Assembly: GCF_018224925.1 (NCBI RefSeq)
Contig: NZ_JAGTUF010000002.1
Location: forward strand, 186,001-250,000
Source of the DNA: Magnetospirillum sulfuroxidans
Lineage (GTDB): Bacteria > Pseudomonadota > Alphaproteobacteria > Rhodospirillales > Magnetospirillaceae
Direction of reading: 5' to 3'
DNA: 64,000 nucleotides
In this document: piece after piece, positions 1 to 8,514 of the stretch
Layout: every line of letters starts with the position of its first letter
Position numbering within the stretch: the stretch's first letter is position 1
Program-made: the position numbers and the translations under genes
Notes under the pieces: model-generated
Told to the model about the DNA's origin: nothing
The model's database searches: none
What the model saw: only the letters and a program-made list of their open reading frames with translations

Positions 1-1716
1 CTGCCGCTGGAAAGCCTGCCGTTCATCGCCCCCGAGGATTATCCGTTCCACGTCGAACGCGACCCGTTCGAGCAACGCCCGCCCTTGCCTTTGCGGCAAC
101 GGGCGATGACCAGCCGGGCGCCGGCCGAGCCGGCCGATGCCCGCGTCATCCCGCAGACCGCCGGCAAACCCCATGCCTTGCGCAAGACCGCCAAGGGCAT
201 GGTGTCGGAATCTGTGCGCACCGCCTTGTGCGTGCAGCCGCGCGAAGGCCATTTGTGCGTGTTCCTGCCGCCGCTGGAGACCGCCGAGCAATATCTGGAT
301 CTGATCGAAGCCATCGAGGATAGCGCCGCCGCTCTGAACCAGCCGGTGCGCATTGAAGGGTATCCCGCCCCCACCGATCACCGCCTCAAGACCATCAAGG
401 TCACCCCTGACCCCGGCGTCATCGAGGTCAACGTCACCCCGGTGACCCATTGGCGGGAACTGGTGCACGATACAGAAACCCTGTACGAGGAAGCGCATCT
501 GACCCGTCTGGGCACGGAAAAGTTCATGATCGACGGCCGCCATGTCGGCACCGGCGGCGGCAATCACATGGTCTTGGGCGGGGCCACCCCGGCCGACAGC
601 CCGTTCCTGCGCCGCCCCGATCTGCTGGGAAGCCTGATCCGCTTTTGGCAGAACCATCCCAGCCTGTCCTATCTGTTCTCGGGCCTGTTCATCGGCCCGA
701 CCAGTCAACATCCGCGCATCGACGAAGCCCGCGACGATTCCCTGTACGAGCTGGAAATCGCCTTGTCGCAATTGCCCGGCCCCGGCGCCTCGTGTCCGCC
801 GTGGCTGGTCGATCGCATCTTGCGCAACGTTCTGGTTGACGCCACCGGCAACACCCACCGCACCGAAATCTGTATCGACAAGCTGTATTCCCCCGACGGC
901 CCCACCGGCCGGCTGGGACTGGTCGAATTCCGCGCCTTCGAAATGCCGCCCCATGCCCGCATGAGCCTGGTGCAGCAATTGCTGCTGCGCGCGCTGATTT
1001 CCGCCTTCTGGGACCAGCCTTATACCGCCCCGATCATCCGCTGGGGCAGCGCCTTGCGCGACCGCTTCATGCTGCCGCACTGGATCGCCCACGACCTTGA
1101 CGACGTGGTCGCCTATCTCGGCGGTCAAGGCATCGCCTTCGACCGCGCCTGGTTCGCCCCCCATCTGGAATTCCGCTTTCCGGTGGTTGGCGAAATCAAT
1201 CACCAAGGCATCCGCCTGGAAATCCGCAATGCCTTGGAACCCTGGCATGTCATGGGCGAGGAGCCCGGAGCCGGCGGGACCGTGCGCTATGTGGATTCGT
1301 CGGTGGAGCGCTTGCAGGTCAAGGCCTCCAACCTGTTGGGCGAACGCTATAAGGTCGCCTGCAACGGCGTTATCGTGCCCTTGGCCGATACCGGCACCTG
1401 TGGCCAGGGAATTGCCGGGATACGCTATCGGGCATGGTTGCCGGCCTCGTGCCTGCACCCCACCATCGGCGTGCATTCGCCCCTGGTCTTCGACCTGATC
1501 GACACCTGGACCGGTCAGGCGGTGGCCGGCTGCACCCATCATGTGGCCCATGCCGGTGGCCGCAATTACTCGACCTTCCCGGTGAATTCGTACGAGGCCG
1601 AGGCCCGTCGACGCGCTCGCTTCTTCCCCTTTGGTCATTCCCATGGCAGGGTGGCCGCCAATCCGGGACGTATTCACCCCGACTATCCCAACACCTTGGA
1701 CCTTAGGTTGCAGTAG
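1..1716 (+). CDS. DUF2126 / transglutaminase-like protein, 5' partial
   Basis: The reading frame is open from the first base of the window, so the N-terminus lies outside. The visible part, about 571 residues, matches the C-terminal DUF2126 part of large (about 1100-residue) transglutaminase-like proteins. Recognisable stretches are [20 protein letters not shown] and the [20 protein letters not shown] segment. In this family the N-terminal half carries the transglutaminase fold, which cannot be checked here. It is followed after 65 bases by an ATP-grasp/alpha-E gene and then a second transglutaminase. That trio is a recurrent bacterial cluster predicted to form and hydrolyse peptide or isopeptide bonds. 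The substrate is unknown. The family call is good; the biochemical role is inferred from context. Confidence 0.85.
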   Translation: MPLESLPFIAPEDYPFHVERDPFEQRPPLPLRQRAMTSRAPAEPADARVIPQTAGKPHALRKTAKGMVSESVRTALCVQPREGHLCVFLPPLETAEQYLDLIEAIEDSAAALNQPVRIEGYPAPTDHRLKTIKVTPDPGVIEVNVTPVTHWRELVHDTETLYEEAHLTRLGTEKFMIDGRHVGTGGGNHMVLGGATPADSPFLRRPDLLGSLIRFWQNHPSLSYLFSGLFIGPTSQHPRIDEARDDSLYELEIALSQLPGPGASCPPWLVDRILRNVLVDATGNTHRTEICIDKLYSPDGPTGRLGLVEFRAFEMPPHARMSLVQQLLLRALISAFWDQPYTAPIIRWGSALRDRFMLPHWIAHDLDDVVAYLGGQGIAFDRAWFAPHLEFRFPVVGEINHQGIRLEIRNALEPWHVMGEEPGAGGTVRYVDSSVERLQVKASNLLGERYKVACNGVIVPLADTGTCGQGIAGIRYRAWLPASCLHPTIGVHSPLVFDLIDTWTGQAVAGCTHHVAHAGGRNYSTFPVNSYEAEARRRARFFPFGHSHGRVAANPGRIHPDYPNTLDLRLQ

Positions 1717-1781
1717 GGGAGGCAAAGATCAAGCGTCGACAAACCGACTGGCAGAACGCCGGGCCGCTTGAGGTCGAGCAA

Positions 1782-4271
1782 ATGTACGCCCCTCCCGATG
1801 GCGTGCACGATGAGATGCTCGGCCCTGACGGGCAGGCACGTCCCCATTGGCGTGCCTTTCTCAATTCCTTTGCCGCATTGTCCCCCGATGATCTGGTGCA
1901 ACGCTGGGAACTGGGCCAAAACCTGCTGCGCGACAATGGCGTCACCTATAACGTTCACGGCGACCCCGAAGGGTTGGAACGGCCGTGGACGCTGGACCCC
2001 ATGCCGCTGCTGCTGCCGGCGGCGGAATGGGACTGGATCGCCCGCGCCGTCGCCCAGCGCGCCGGGTTGCTGAACGAAGTCATGGCCGATCTTTATGGCA
2101 AGCGGACGCTGATCGGCCTGGGGCTGGTGCCGCCGGCCTTGCTGCATGCCAATCCGGCGTTCCTGCGCCCCTGCCATGGCTGGATGCCGGCTGGCGGCCA
2201 CCATCTGCACATGTACGCCGTCGATCTGGTGCGCGGCGCCGATGGCGCCTGGCGGGTGCTGGCCGACCGGACCGAAAGCCCGGCCGGGGCCGGTTACGCC
2301 CTGGAAAACCGCACCATCGTCAATCGCATCCTGCCCGAACAATTCCGCGCCACCCATATCGAGCGGCTGGCGCCCTTCTTCGAGGCGTTGCGGCGGTCGT
2401 TACAGGCGCTGTCGCCGCGCCGCACCGAAACCCCCCAGGTGGTGTTGCTGACCCCTGGCCCTTATAACGAAACCTATTTCGAACACGCCTTCCTGGCCCG
2501 CCACCTTGGTCTGACCCTGGTCCAGGGCGAGGATCTGACCGTGCGCGACAGCAACGTCTACATGAAGACGCTGACCGGATTGCAACAGGTCGATGTCATC
2601 TTGCGCCGAACCACCGGCGAATGGTGCGACCCCCTGGAACTGCGCGGCGATTCAACCTTGGGCGTCGCCGGTTTGCTGCAATCGGCCCGCGCCGGCAATG
2701 TCGCCGTGGTCAACGCCTTGGGCTCGGGCCTGCTGGACGGCGGCGCCATTCAAAGCTTCCTGCCCAGCATCGCCCGCCATCTGCTGGGCGAAAGCCTGAT
2801 GATGACGTCGGTGCCCAGTTGGTGGTGCGGCAACGATAGCGACCGCGCCTTCGTCGCCGCCAATCTGCACCGGCTGGTCCTGCGTCCCGCCTTTCACAAC
2901 CGCATCAGCCCGCGCCTCGGCGCCGCCCTGTCGGAAACCGAGCACCAAGCCGCCATCGCCGACATCATGGCCCGCCCCACCGATTGGGTGGCCCAACAAG
3001 TGGATTCCCTGTCCACCGTGCCGGTGTGGAGCGAGGGAAATTTCGAGCCGCGTTCCATGGTTCTGCGCGTCTTCGCCGTTTCCACCGAAAGCGGCTGGCA
3101 GGTCATGCCCGGCGGCTTGGCCCGGGTTTCCACCCAAGGCGATTTGCTGACCGCCCGCTTGCAAACCGGCGGCGGCGGCAGCAAGGATCTGTGGATCATC
3201 GCTGAACAATCATCGACCTCGGCCCTGTTGCCGCGCCGCCGTTCAACCCCGGTCAAACTGGTGCGCGGCAACCGCGACCTGCCGTCGCGCGTCGCCGACA
3301 ACATGTTCTGGTTGGGCCGCTATGTGGAACGCTGCGAGGGCTCGACCCGGCTGTTGCGCGCCGCCCTTTCCCGCATCGAGGAAGCGCTGGACCAAAACGA
3401 TCCGGCGCGGGCCATCTTCACCGCCCGCATCATGGCCCGGCTGGGTCTGCACATCCCGCCGCAAGCCTTGGAAAAGCCCGAAACCCTGCCCCGCGCCTTG
3501 ATCGCCCACCATCTGGGCGGCGGCGAGGACGGCTTGAGCGAACAAGTCGATCAGCTGCTCCGGGTGGTCATCAACCTGCGCGACCGTTTGTCGGTGGACA
3601 CCTGGCGCGCCCTGCAACGGCTGCGCGACGACGTTCGCCGCCTGCATCTGGACGGCCCCCGCAGCGACACCCCGTCACGCCTGAACGATCTGATCCTGAC
3701 CATCGAAGCGGTCAACGGCCTGTCCATGGAAAACATGACGCGCGGGCCGCTGTGGCTGTTCATGGATTCAGGCCGCCGGGTGGAACGGGCCACCACCATC
3801 GTCGATACTCTGGGCGGCGCCCTGACCGATGCCGAGAGCGAAGACGCCGTGCCGATGGAATTGCTGCTGGACCTGTGGGACAGCGCCATGACCTATCGGT
3901 CGCGCTATCTGGCGGCGCCGCGTCTGGCTGCCGTGCTGGATCTGTTGCTGTGCGACGAAAGCAATCCGCGGTCGCTTGGCTTTCAATTGGCGGCGCTGTC
4001 CGAACATATGGACACCCTGGCCCAAATCGCCGGCAGCAACGGCTTCTTGCGGGCCGAGCAACGCCTGATGACGGTGCTGTGCGGCACCGCCCGAACCACC
4101 GACGCCCTGGTGTTGGCCCGTTACGACCGCGACGGCGGTTATCACGACGCCGAGCGCCTGTTGGAAAACTTCCGTTCGCGGCTGTGGGAATTGTCGGAAG
4201 TGCTGTCGCGGGAATATTTCAGCCATGCGCAATGGCGTCTGCCGGTGCGCCCGCCGGAGCTGCTGGCATGA
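1782..4271 (+). CDS. Circularly permuted ATP-grasp protein fused to alpha-E domain
   Basis: The 829-residue protein has two parts. Residues 1 to about 485 form a circularly permuted ATP-grasp amidoligase-type domain (DUF404/DUF407), with the family start HDEMLGPDGQARPHW and a conserved VLLTPGPYNETYFEHAFLAR stretch. Residues from about 500 to the end form an alpha-E helical domain, opening with the hallmark LPSRVADNMFWLGRYVER. The two are often separate genes, so this is the fused form. Such proteins are thought to ligate amino acids or peptides using ATP. The ATG used here is preceded by GAGG. A stronger Shine-Dalgarno-like GGGGAGG lies just after the upstream stop, but no ATG, GTG or TTG follows it in frame before this ATG. 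The stop overlaps the next start by four bases (ATGA), which implies translational coupling. Confidence 0.9.
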   Translation: MYAPPDGVHDEMLGPDGQARPHWRAFLNSFAALSPDDLVQRWELGQNLLRDNGVTYNVHGDPEGLERPWTLDPMPLLLPAAEWDWIARAVAQRAGLLNEVMADLYGKRTLIGLGLVPPALLHANPAFLRPCHGWMPAGGHHLHMYAVDLVRGADGAWRVLADRTESPAGAGYALENRTIVNRILPEQFRATHIERLAPFFEALRRSLQALSPRRTETPQVVLLTPGPYNETYFEHAFLARHLGLTLVQGEDLTVRDSNVYMKTLTGLQQVDVILRRTTGEWCDPLELRGDSTLGVAGLLQSARAGNVAVVNALGSGLLDGGAIQSFLPSIARHLLGESLMMTSVPSWWCGNDSDRAFVAANLHRLVLRPAFHNRISPRLGAALSETEHQAAIADIMARPTDWVAQQVDSLSTVPVWSEGNFEPRSMVLRVFAVSTESGWQVMPGGLARVSTQGDLLTARLQTGGGGSKDLWIIAEQSSTSALLPRRRSTPVKLVRGNRDLPSRVADNMFWLGRYVERCEGSTRLLRAALSRIEEALDQNDPARAIFTARIMARLGLHIPPQALEKPETLPRALIAHHLGGGEDGLSEQVDQLLRVVINLRDRLSVDTWRALQRLRDDVRRLHLDGPRSDTPSRLNDLILTIEAVNGLSMENMTRGPLWLFMDSGRRVERATTIVDTLGGALTDAESEDAVPMELLLDLWDSAMTYRSRYLAAPRLAAVLDLLLCDESNPRSLGFQLAALSEHMDTLAQIAGSNGFLRAEQRLMTVLCGTARTTDALVLARYDRDGGYHDAERLLENFRSRLWELSEVLSREYFSHAQWRLPVRPPELLA

Positions 4272-5146
4272 GATACCGGGTCCGCCACCTGACCGTTTAC
4301 GAATACGGCGAGCCGGTGTTGCTGTCGCACCACGCCGCCCATATGCGGCCGCGTCAGGTCTATAACCAGCGCTATGAAAAAGTCCGCCTGACCATTCGCC
4401 CCGCTCCGGCGGTGCTGCGTGACGGCCAATTGGATTACTTCGGCAACCCGACAACCTTTTTCACCGTCCAGGATTCCCATTCCAAACTGGAAATCGAAGC
4501 GGTGTTCGAGGTGGAAACCAGTCAGTCCTTCGGCCTGCAAAACCTGGACGGTCCAGCCTGGGAACAGGTGCGCGACGATCTGGCCAACAGCGCCGCGCCG
4601 CACCTGGAAGAGGCCATGGACTTTCTGTTCCCGTCGCCGCAAATCCCCGCCCTGGACGCCGCCGCCGCCTATGCCGCCGCCAGCTTTCCCCCCGGCCGAC
4701 CGCTGGCCCAGGCGGTTCTCGACCTCAATGCGCGTATCTTCGCCGATTTCGCCTTTGACCCGGTGGCCACCAGTGTCGGCACCCCGCTCGCCACCGTGTT
4801 CGCGCAAAAGCGCGGCGTCTGCCAGGATTTCGCCCATATCGGCATCGCCTGCCTGCGGGCCATGGGCTTGGCCGCGCGCTATGTCAGCGGCTATATCCGC
4901 ACCGTCGCCCCCCCCGGCAAGGAAAAGCTGGTCGGCGCCGACGCCTCGCACGCCTGGCTGTCCGTCTTCATCCCCGGCTGGGGGTGGCTTGACCTGGACC
5001 CCACCAACAACACCACCGCCGGCGAAGACCATGTGGTGGTTGCCTGGGGCCGCGATTACGACGATGTCAGCCCGATCAAAGGCGTGGTCCTGGGCGGCGG
5101 CGAACATGCCGTCCACGTCGCCGTGGACGTCACCGCCATCGGGTAA
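4268..5146 (+). CDS. Transglutaminase-like cysteine protease family protein
   Basis: This 292-residue protein has the bacterial transglutaminase N-terminal beta domain, starting MRYRVRHLTVYEYGEPV. The papain-like transglutaminase core follows. The catalytic triad is visible: Cys in RGVCQDFAH, His in ASHAWLSVF and Asp in LDLDPTNN. The family hydrolyses or transfers amide bonds. No signal peptide is seen, so it is probably cytoplasmic. The start codon sits within the stop of the ATP-grasp/alpha-E gene, so the two are likely made together and may act on the same amide bond, one forming it and one cleaving it. A long palindrome follows the stop codon by two bases and would end the transcript. Confidence 0.9.
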   Translation: MRYRVRHLTVYEYGEPVLLSHHAAHMRPRQVYNQRYEKVRLTIRPAPAVLRDGQLDYFGNPTTFFTVQDSHSKLEIEAVFEVETSQSFGLQNLDGPAWEQVRDDLANSAAPHLEEAMDFLFPSPQIPALDAAAAYAAASFPPGRPLAQAVLDLNARIFADFAFDPVATSVGTPLATVFAQKRGVCQDFAHIGIACLRAMGLAARYVSGYIRTVAPPGKEKLVGADASHAWLSVFIPGWGWLDLDPTNNTTAGEDHVVVAWGRDYDDVSPIKGVVLGGGEHAVHVAVDVTAIG

Positions 5147-5148
5147 CA

Positions 5149-5180
5149 CCAAATCCCGCTGATGCCTCAGCGGGATTTGG
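5149..5180. terminator. Bidirectional terminator hairpin, copy 1 of a repeated sequence
   Basis: A perfect 14-bp stem (left arm CCAAATCCCGCTGA) closes a four-base loop. It lies between two convergent genes and has A-rich and T-rich flanks within the arms, so it can work as a terminator in both directions. Essentially the same arms recur at 12996-13030, also at a convergent junction. Confidence 0.75.
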
Positions 5181-5227
5181 TTCGGCCCTTAGGGGCCGAC
5201 TCGGGTCATGTCACAGGGTGGCCGCGA

Positions 5228-8200
5228 TTATTCCGCCGCCGTCTTCGTCAGGTATTGCTCCACCGCCACCTCGTCGATCTGTTCCGGCAGCAAGAAACGC
5301 TCGGCATATTCCTTATAGACCCCCGAGGTCAGGAACAAGTCGAACAGATCGCCGTCAATGTGCTTGTCCTTCTTGAAGAACGACAAGATCTTGATGGATT
5401 CCGACAATGTCTTGGCCTTTTTGTACGGCCGATCCGAGGCGGTCAGGGCTTCGAAGATATCGGCGATGGCCATGATCCGCGACGGCACCGACAATTGGCT
5501 GGCATCCAGTTTGCGCGGATAACCGGTGCCGATCATGGTTTCGTGATGGGTCCCGGCATATTCGGGCACACGCTGCATGTGCTTGGGGAAGGGCAGACGT
5601 TCCAGCATGGCGATGGTCTGCATGATGTGTTCGTTGATCTTGAAGCGCTCTTCCTCGGACAAGGTGCCGCGGCTGACCGACAGATTGTAGACTTCGCCGA
5701 AATTATAAAGGTTTTCCGGGATATTGACGGCGAAGTTGAACTCGGCATAGCGTTCCTTGCCGCCCGGACGCGGGATGACGTGCCAGGGCTTGTCGTCCAG
5801 CAGCTTTTCCGTCACCGGCAAATCCGGCTTGTCGGCGGGGAAACGCTTCAATTCCTCGTGCGACAAGCCCAGCCGGTCATCGAACGTGCGCACCCAGGTC
5901 TGTTCGGCAATCAGCTTTAAGCGCTCGACCTTTTCCGGGGCCATGAACTCGCCGCCGACATTGCATTCGGCGACAAAGGCAAAATCTTCCAGCAATTGGG
6001 CGCGGCGCGCCTCCATGCGTTCGCGCAAGACGGTTTCGTCCTCGTCGCCGCCGATCACGCCTTGCATATAAGAAATGACGGCGTCACGCAGCAGCAGCTC
6101 GAAGCGGGTGCGGACTTCGTGGATGCGGTTATAGATGGTTTCCAGCTTGGTCGCCTTGTCGACCACGTATTCCGGCGTCACCACTTTGCCGCAATCGTGC
6201 AGCCAGGCCCCGATCTTGAATTCGCGCCATTCCTCTTCGGACTTGAAGGCGAAATTCGCCAACGGGCCGGTCGCGACCTTGCCGGCTTCCTCGGCCAGCA
6301 TCAGCGCCAGTTCGGGCACGCGTTCGCAATGGCCGCCGGTATAGGGGCTTTTGGCGTCGATGGCGCCGGCGATGATCTGGATCATCGAATCCATCAACTT
6401 TTCCTGGGCATCCAAAAGCTGGCGATTGTAAAGCGCGGTGGCGGCTTGCGCCGACAAGGCCTCGACAAAGCTTTGAATGGCCGGATCGAAGGGGATGATA
6501 TCGTTGGTGCCGGGGACGCGGGCATTGATCAGCTGCAAGGCGCCGATGACGTCGCCGCCGCGCGGCTTCAATGGCACGGTCAGGAAGGATTGCGAGCGAT
6601 AGCCGTTTCGTTCGTCGAACACCTTGGTGCCAGAGAAATCAAACTGGCTGGAATCATAGGCGTCGACGATGTTGATGGTCAGCTCTTCGTGGACGCAATG
6701 GCTGACCACATTGCGATGGTTGGCGTTGCCTTCGGCATCTTTCAGCAGCACCGCCGGAATATTGGGCAGCTCGCCCGAGACGCCGCCGACGGCCACGCCC
6801 AAGGTGTCGTTGCGCAAAATCTGGAAGCGCAGGGTATCGTCCTCGGTGCGCATATACAATGTGCCGCCATCGGCATTGGTCAGATCCTTGGCCCCCATCA
6901 GGATCATTTCCATCAGCTTGTTGGAATCGCGTTCCGACGACATGGCGATGCCCAAGCCCACCAGCTTTTCCAACTTCACCTGGGCGACTTCCAGCGCCAA
7001 GGCCTTTTGCGCCAGCGATTCCTTCATCGAGCCGAAGGCTTGGCCAAGAGAATAGAATTCCAAGATAAAGGAATCCTCGGGGCCGCGACCGGAGAAATCG
7101 AAATGGCGCACCCGCTCGGCTTCTTCCGCCAAGGCCCGCACGGTCGCCGCAATCCGCGAAGACACCAGCAAGGTCAAGGGCAGAATCACCAGCATGACCA
7201 TGCCGGCCAGCAACAGCATCTGACCTTGCATATGACGGATATGGCCGGTGAAATCATCAAACGGCGCCAACACGGCAATGGTGATGGGCAAACCGTTATC
7301 CGCTCGCCAATCGGATAACCGCGCCAAAAGACGGCCGCCGCCTTCGACTTCGACCAACTGATTCTGATCGCGCTGACCATCGGCCAAAACCCGGCTCAAC
7401 AACGTGGCCATGGGGGTATGCAGGTCGGACAATTGCGCCAATGGCGGCACGCTGTCGCCAAACATGGCCTTACCCACCGCCAACACCCGCGCCTTGTCGT
7501 CAAGCAAGGCAATGCCGCCGTTGGCGGACACCCTTTGGCCGCCGACAAAACCGTTCAAATCGGCCAAAGTGATATCGACGCCGAAAACCCCAGCCTGGCG
7601 CGGCAGCCGCCGCGATGCGGTGATGCCGGGCTGTTGCAGGGAATTGAACAGGTAAGGCGCGCTGAGGACGGCCTTGTCGCTGGCCTCTATCGCCGGTTTG
7701 TACCAGCCGCGCTGGCGCGGGTCATAGCCCGGCTGGGCGTCGCTGGCCGAGCCGATGACCGAACCGCCTTGGTCCAAAAAGGTCCAGCTCTGGATCCGTT
7801 CGTCCCCCTGACCGCTGATGGCGCGAATGATCATCCAGGTCTGTTCCGGCGCCTTGTGGGCGACGGTTATCCGGACATCCTGACGCGCGGCGATGACTTG
7901 CAGGAAATCACCGTTATCATAGCCGAAATACAGGGAATACAACGACGTATCATTGGCCAGACTATCGATCAGGAACGGGACGACCGGGTGGGTGACGCCA
8001 TCGCCTTCCACCGCCGCCAACCCCGCCGGCAAACGCCCGCCCAAGGACGCCAGCGATAGCGTGTCGCCCATCTGACGATCAATCTGGCCTTGCACCCGCG
8101 CCGCGATTTCCGAGAACAAGGTCGAGGCCGATTCCTCGGCCGCCCGCGTGCTGGAATAATAGACGTTGGCGATGGCCGCGATGGTCACCGCGACGATCAC

Positions 8201-8275
8201 GGCCAGGATGGCGCTGGTGATGCTGACATGAAAACGCAAGCGTAAGCGCTGTAACTTGACCATCGCCATCCCCAT
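5228..8275 (-). CDS. Cache-HAMP-GAF-HD-GYP sensor, probable c-di-GMP phosphodiesterase
   Basis: The protein is about 1015 residues. A membrane segment near residues 17-40 is followed by a periplasmic Cache-type sensor domain, a second membrane segment near residue 365, a HAMP linker, a GAF domain and a C-terminal HD-GYP domain. Catalytic motifs are HDCGK at about residue 693 and HHETMIGTGYP at about residue 910. The interval between them is roughly 150 residues longer than in ordinary HD-GYP domains. The family hydrolyses c-di-GMP to pGpG or GMP. Several in-frame ATGs cluster at the start (8275, 8269, 8263) and a GTG lies at 8311; I chose the first ATG, preceded by AGGGGCGGA. The gene converges on the transglutaminase and is divergent from a GGDEF gene, an opposed pair for c-di-GMP turnover. 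Confidence 0.9.
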   Translation of the reverse strand: MGMAMVKLQRLRLRFHVSITSAILAVIVAVTIAAIANVYYSSTRAAEESASTLFSEIAARVQGQIDRQMGDTLSLASLGGRLPAGLAAVEGDGVTHPVVPFLIDSLANDTSLYSLYFGYDNGDFLQVIAARQDVRITVAHKAPEQTWMIIRAISGQGDERIQSWTFLDQGGSVIGSASDAQPGYDPRQRGWYKPAIEASDKAVLSAPYLFNSLQQPGITASRRLPRQAGVFGVDITLADLNGFVGGQRVSANGGIALLDDKARVLAVGKAMFGDSVPPLAQLSDLHTPMATLLSRVLADGQRDQNQLVEVEGGGRLLARLSDWRADNGLPITIAVLAPFDDFTGHIRHMQGQMLLLAGMVMLVILPLTLLVSSRIAATVRALAEEAERVRHFDFSGRGPEDSFILEFYSLGQAFGSMKESLAQKALALEVAQVKLEKLVGLGIAMSSERDSNKLMEMILMGAKDLTNADGGTLYMRTEDDTLRFQILRNDTLGVAVGGVSGELPNIPAVLLKDAEGNANHRNVVSHCVHEELTINIVDAYDSSQFDFSGTKVFDERNGYRSQSFLTVPLKPRGGDVIGALQLINARVPGTNDIIPFDPAIQSFVEALSAQAATALYNRQLLDAQEKLMDSMIQIIAGAIDAKSPYTGGHCERVPELALMLAEEAGKVATGPLANFAFKSEEEWREFKIGAWLHDCGKVVTPEYVVDKATKLETIYNRIHEVRTRFELLLRDAVISYMQGVIGGDEDETVLRERMEARRAQLLEDFAFVAECNVGGEFMAPEKVERLKLIAEQTWVRTFDDRLGLSHEELKRFPADKPDLPVTEKLLDDKPWHVIPRPGGKERYAEFNFAVNIPENLYNFGEVYNLSVSRGTLSEEERFKINEHIMQTIAMLERLPFPKHMQRVPEYAGTHHETMIGTGYPRKLDASQLSVPSRIMAIADIFEALTASDRPYKKAKTLSESIKILSFFKKDKHIDGDLFDLFLTSGVYKEYAERFLLPEQIDEVAVEQYLTKTAAE

Positions 8276-8514
8276 CCATCGGAGTTCCGCCCCTACATAG
8301 CAAAAACCCACACCCTAGACTACATTCATATTACCCTTTGGTATTACGCACAGCCGACCGTCTGTGCGCCGCGCGGGCAAAGGCACTAACTTTTGGTATT
8401 TCACAATTTTCAAATCGCCACCATTGCCCCCTTATGCCATGAGGATTATTCTTTCGCGCGTTTTGACCTGCTGCCAGAAAGGCAGTGGGGCTGTTTTTGG
8501 GGGACCTGGGGGTT

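Noticed and set aside
4142-5152. Long minus-strand frame of about 336 codons opposite the transglutaminase gene
   Set aside because: It is antisense to a gene with a clear catalytic triad, has no family match and reads as a GC-content artefact. Many similar long antisense frames occur in the window.
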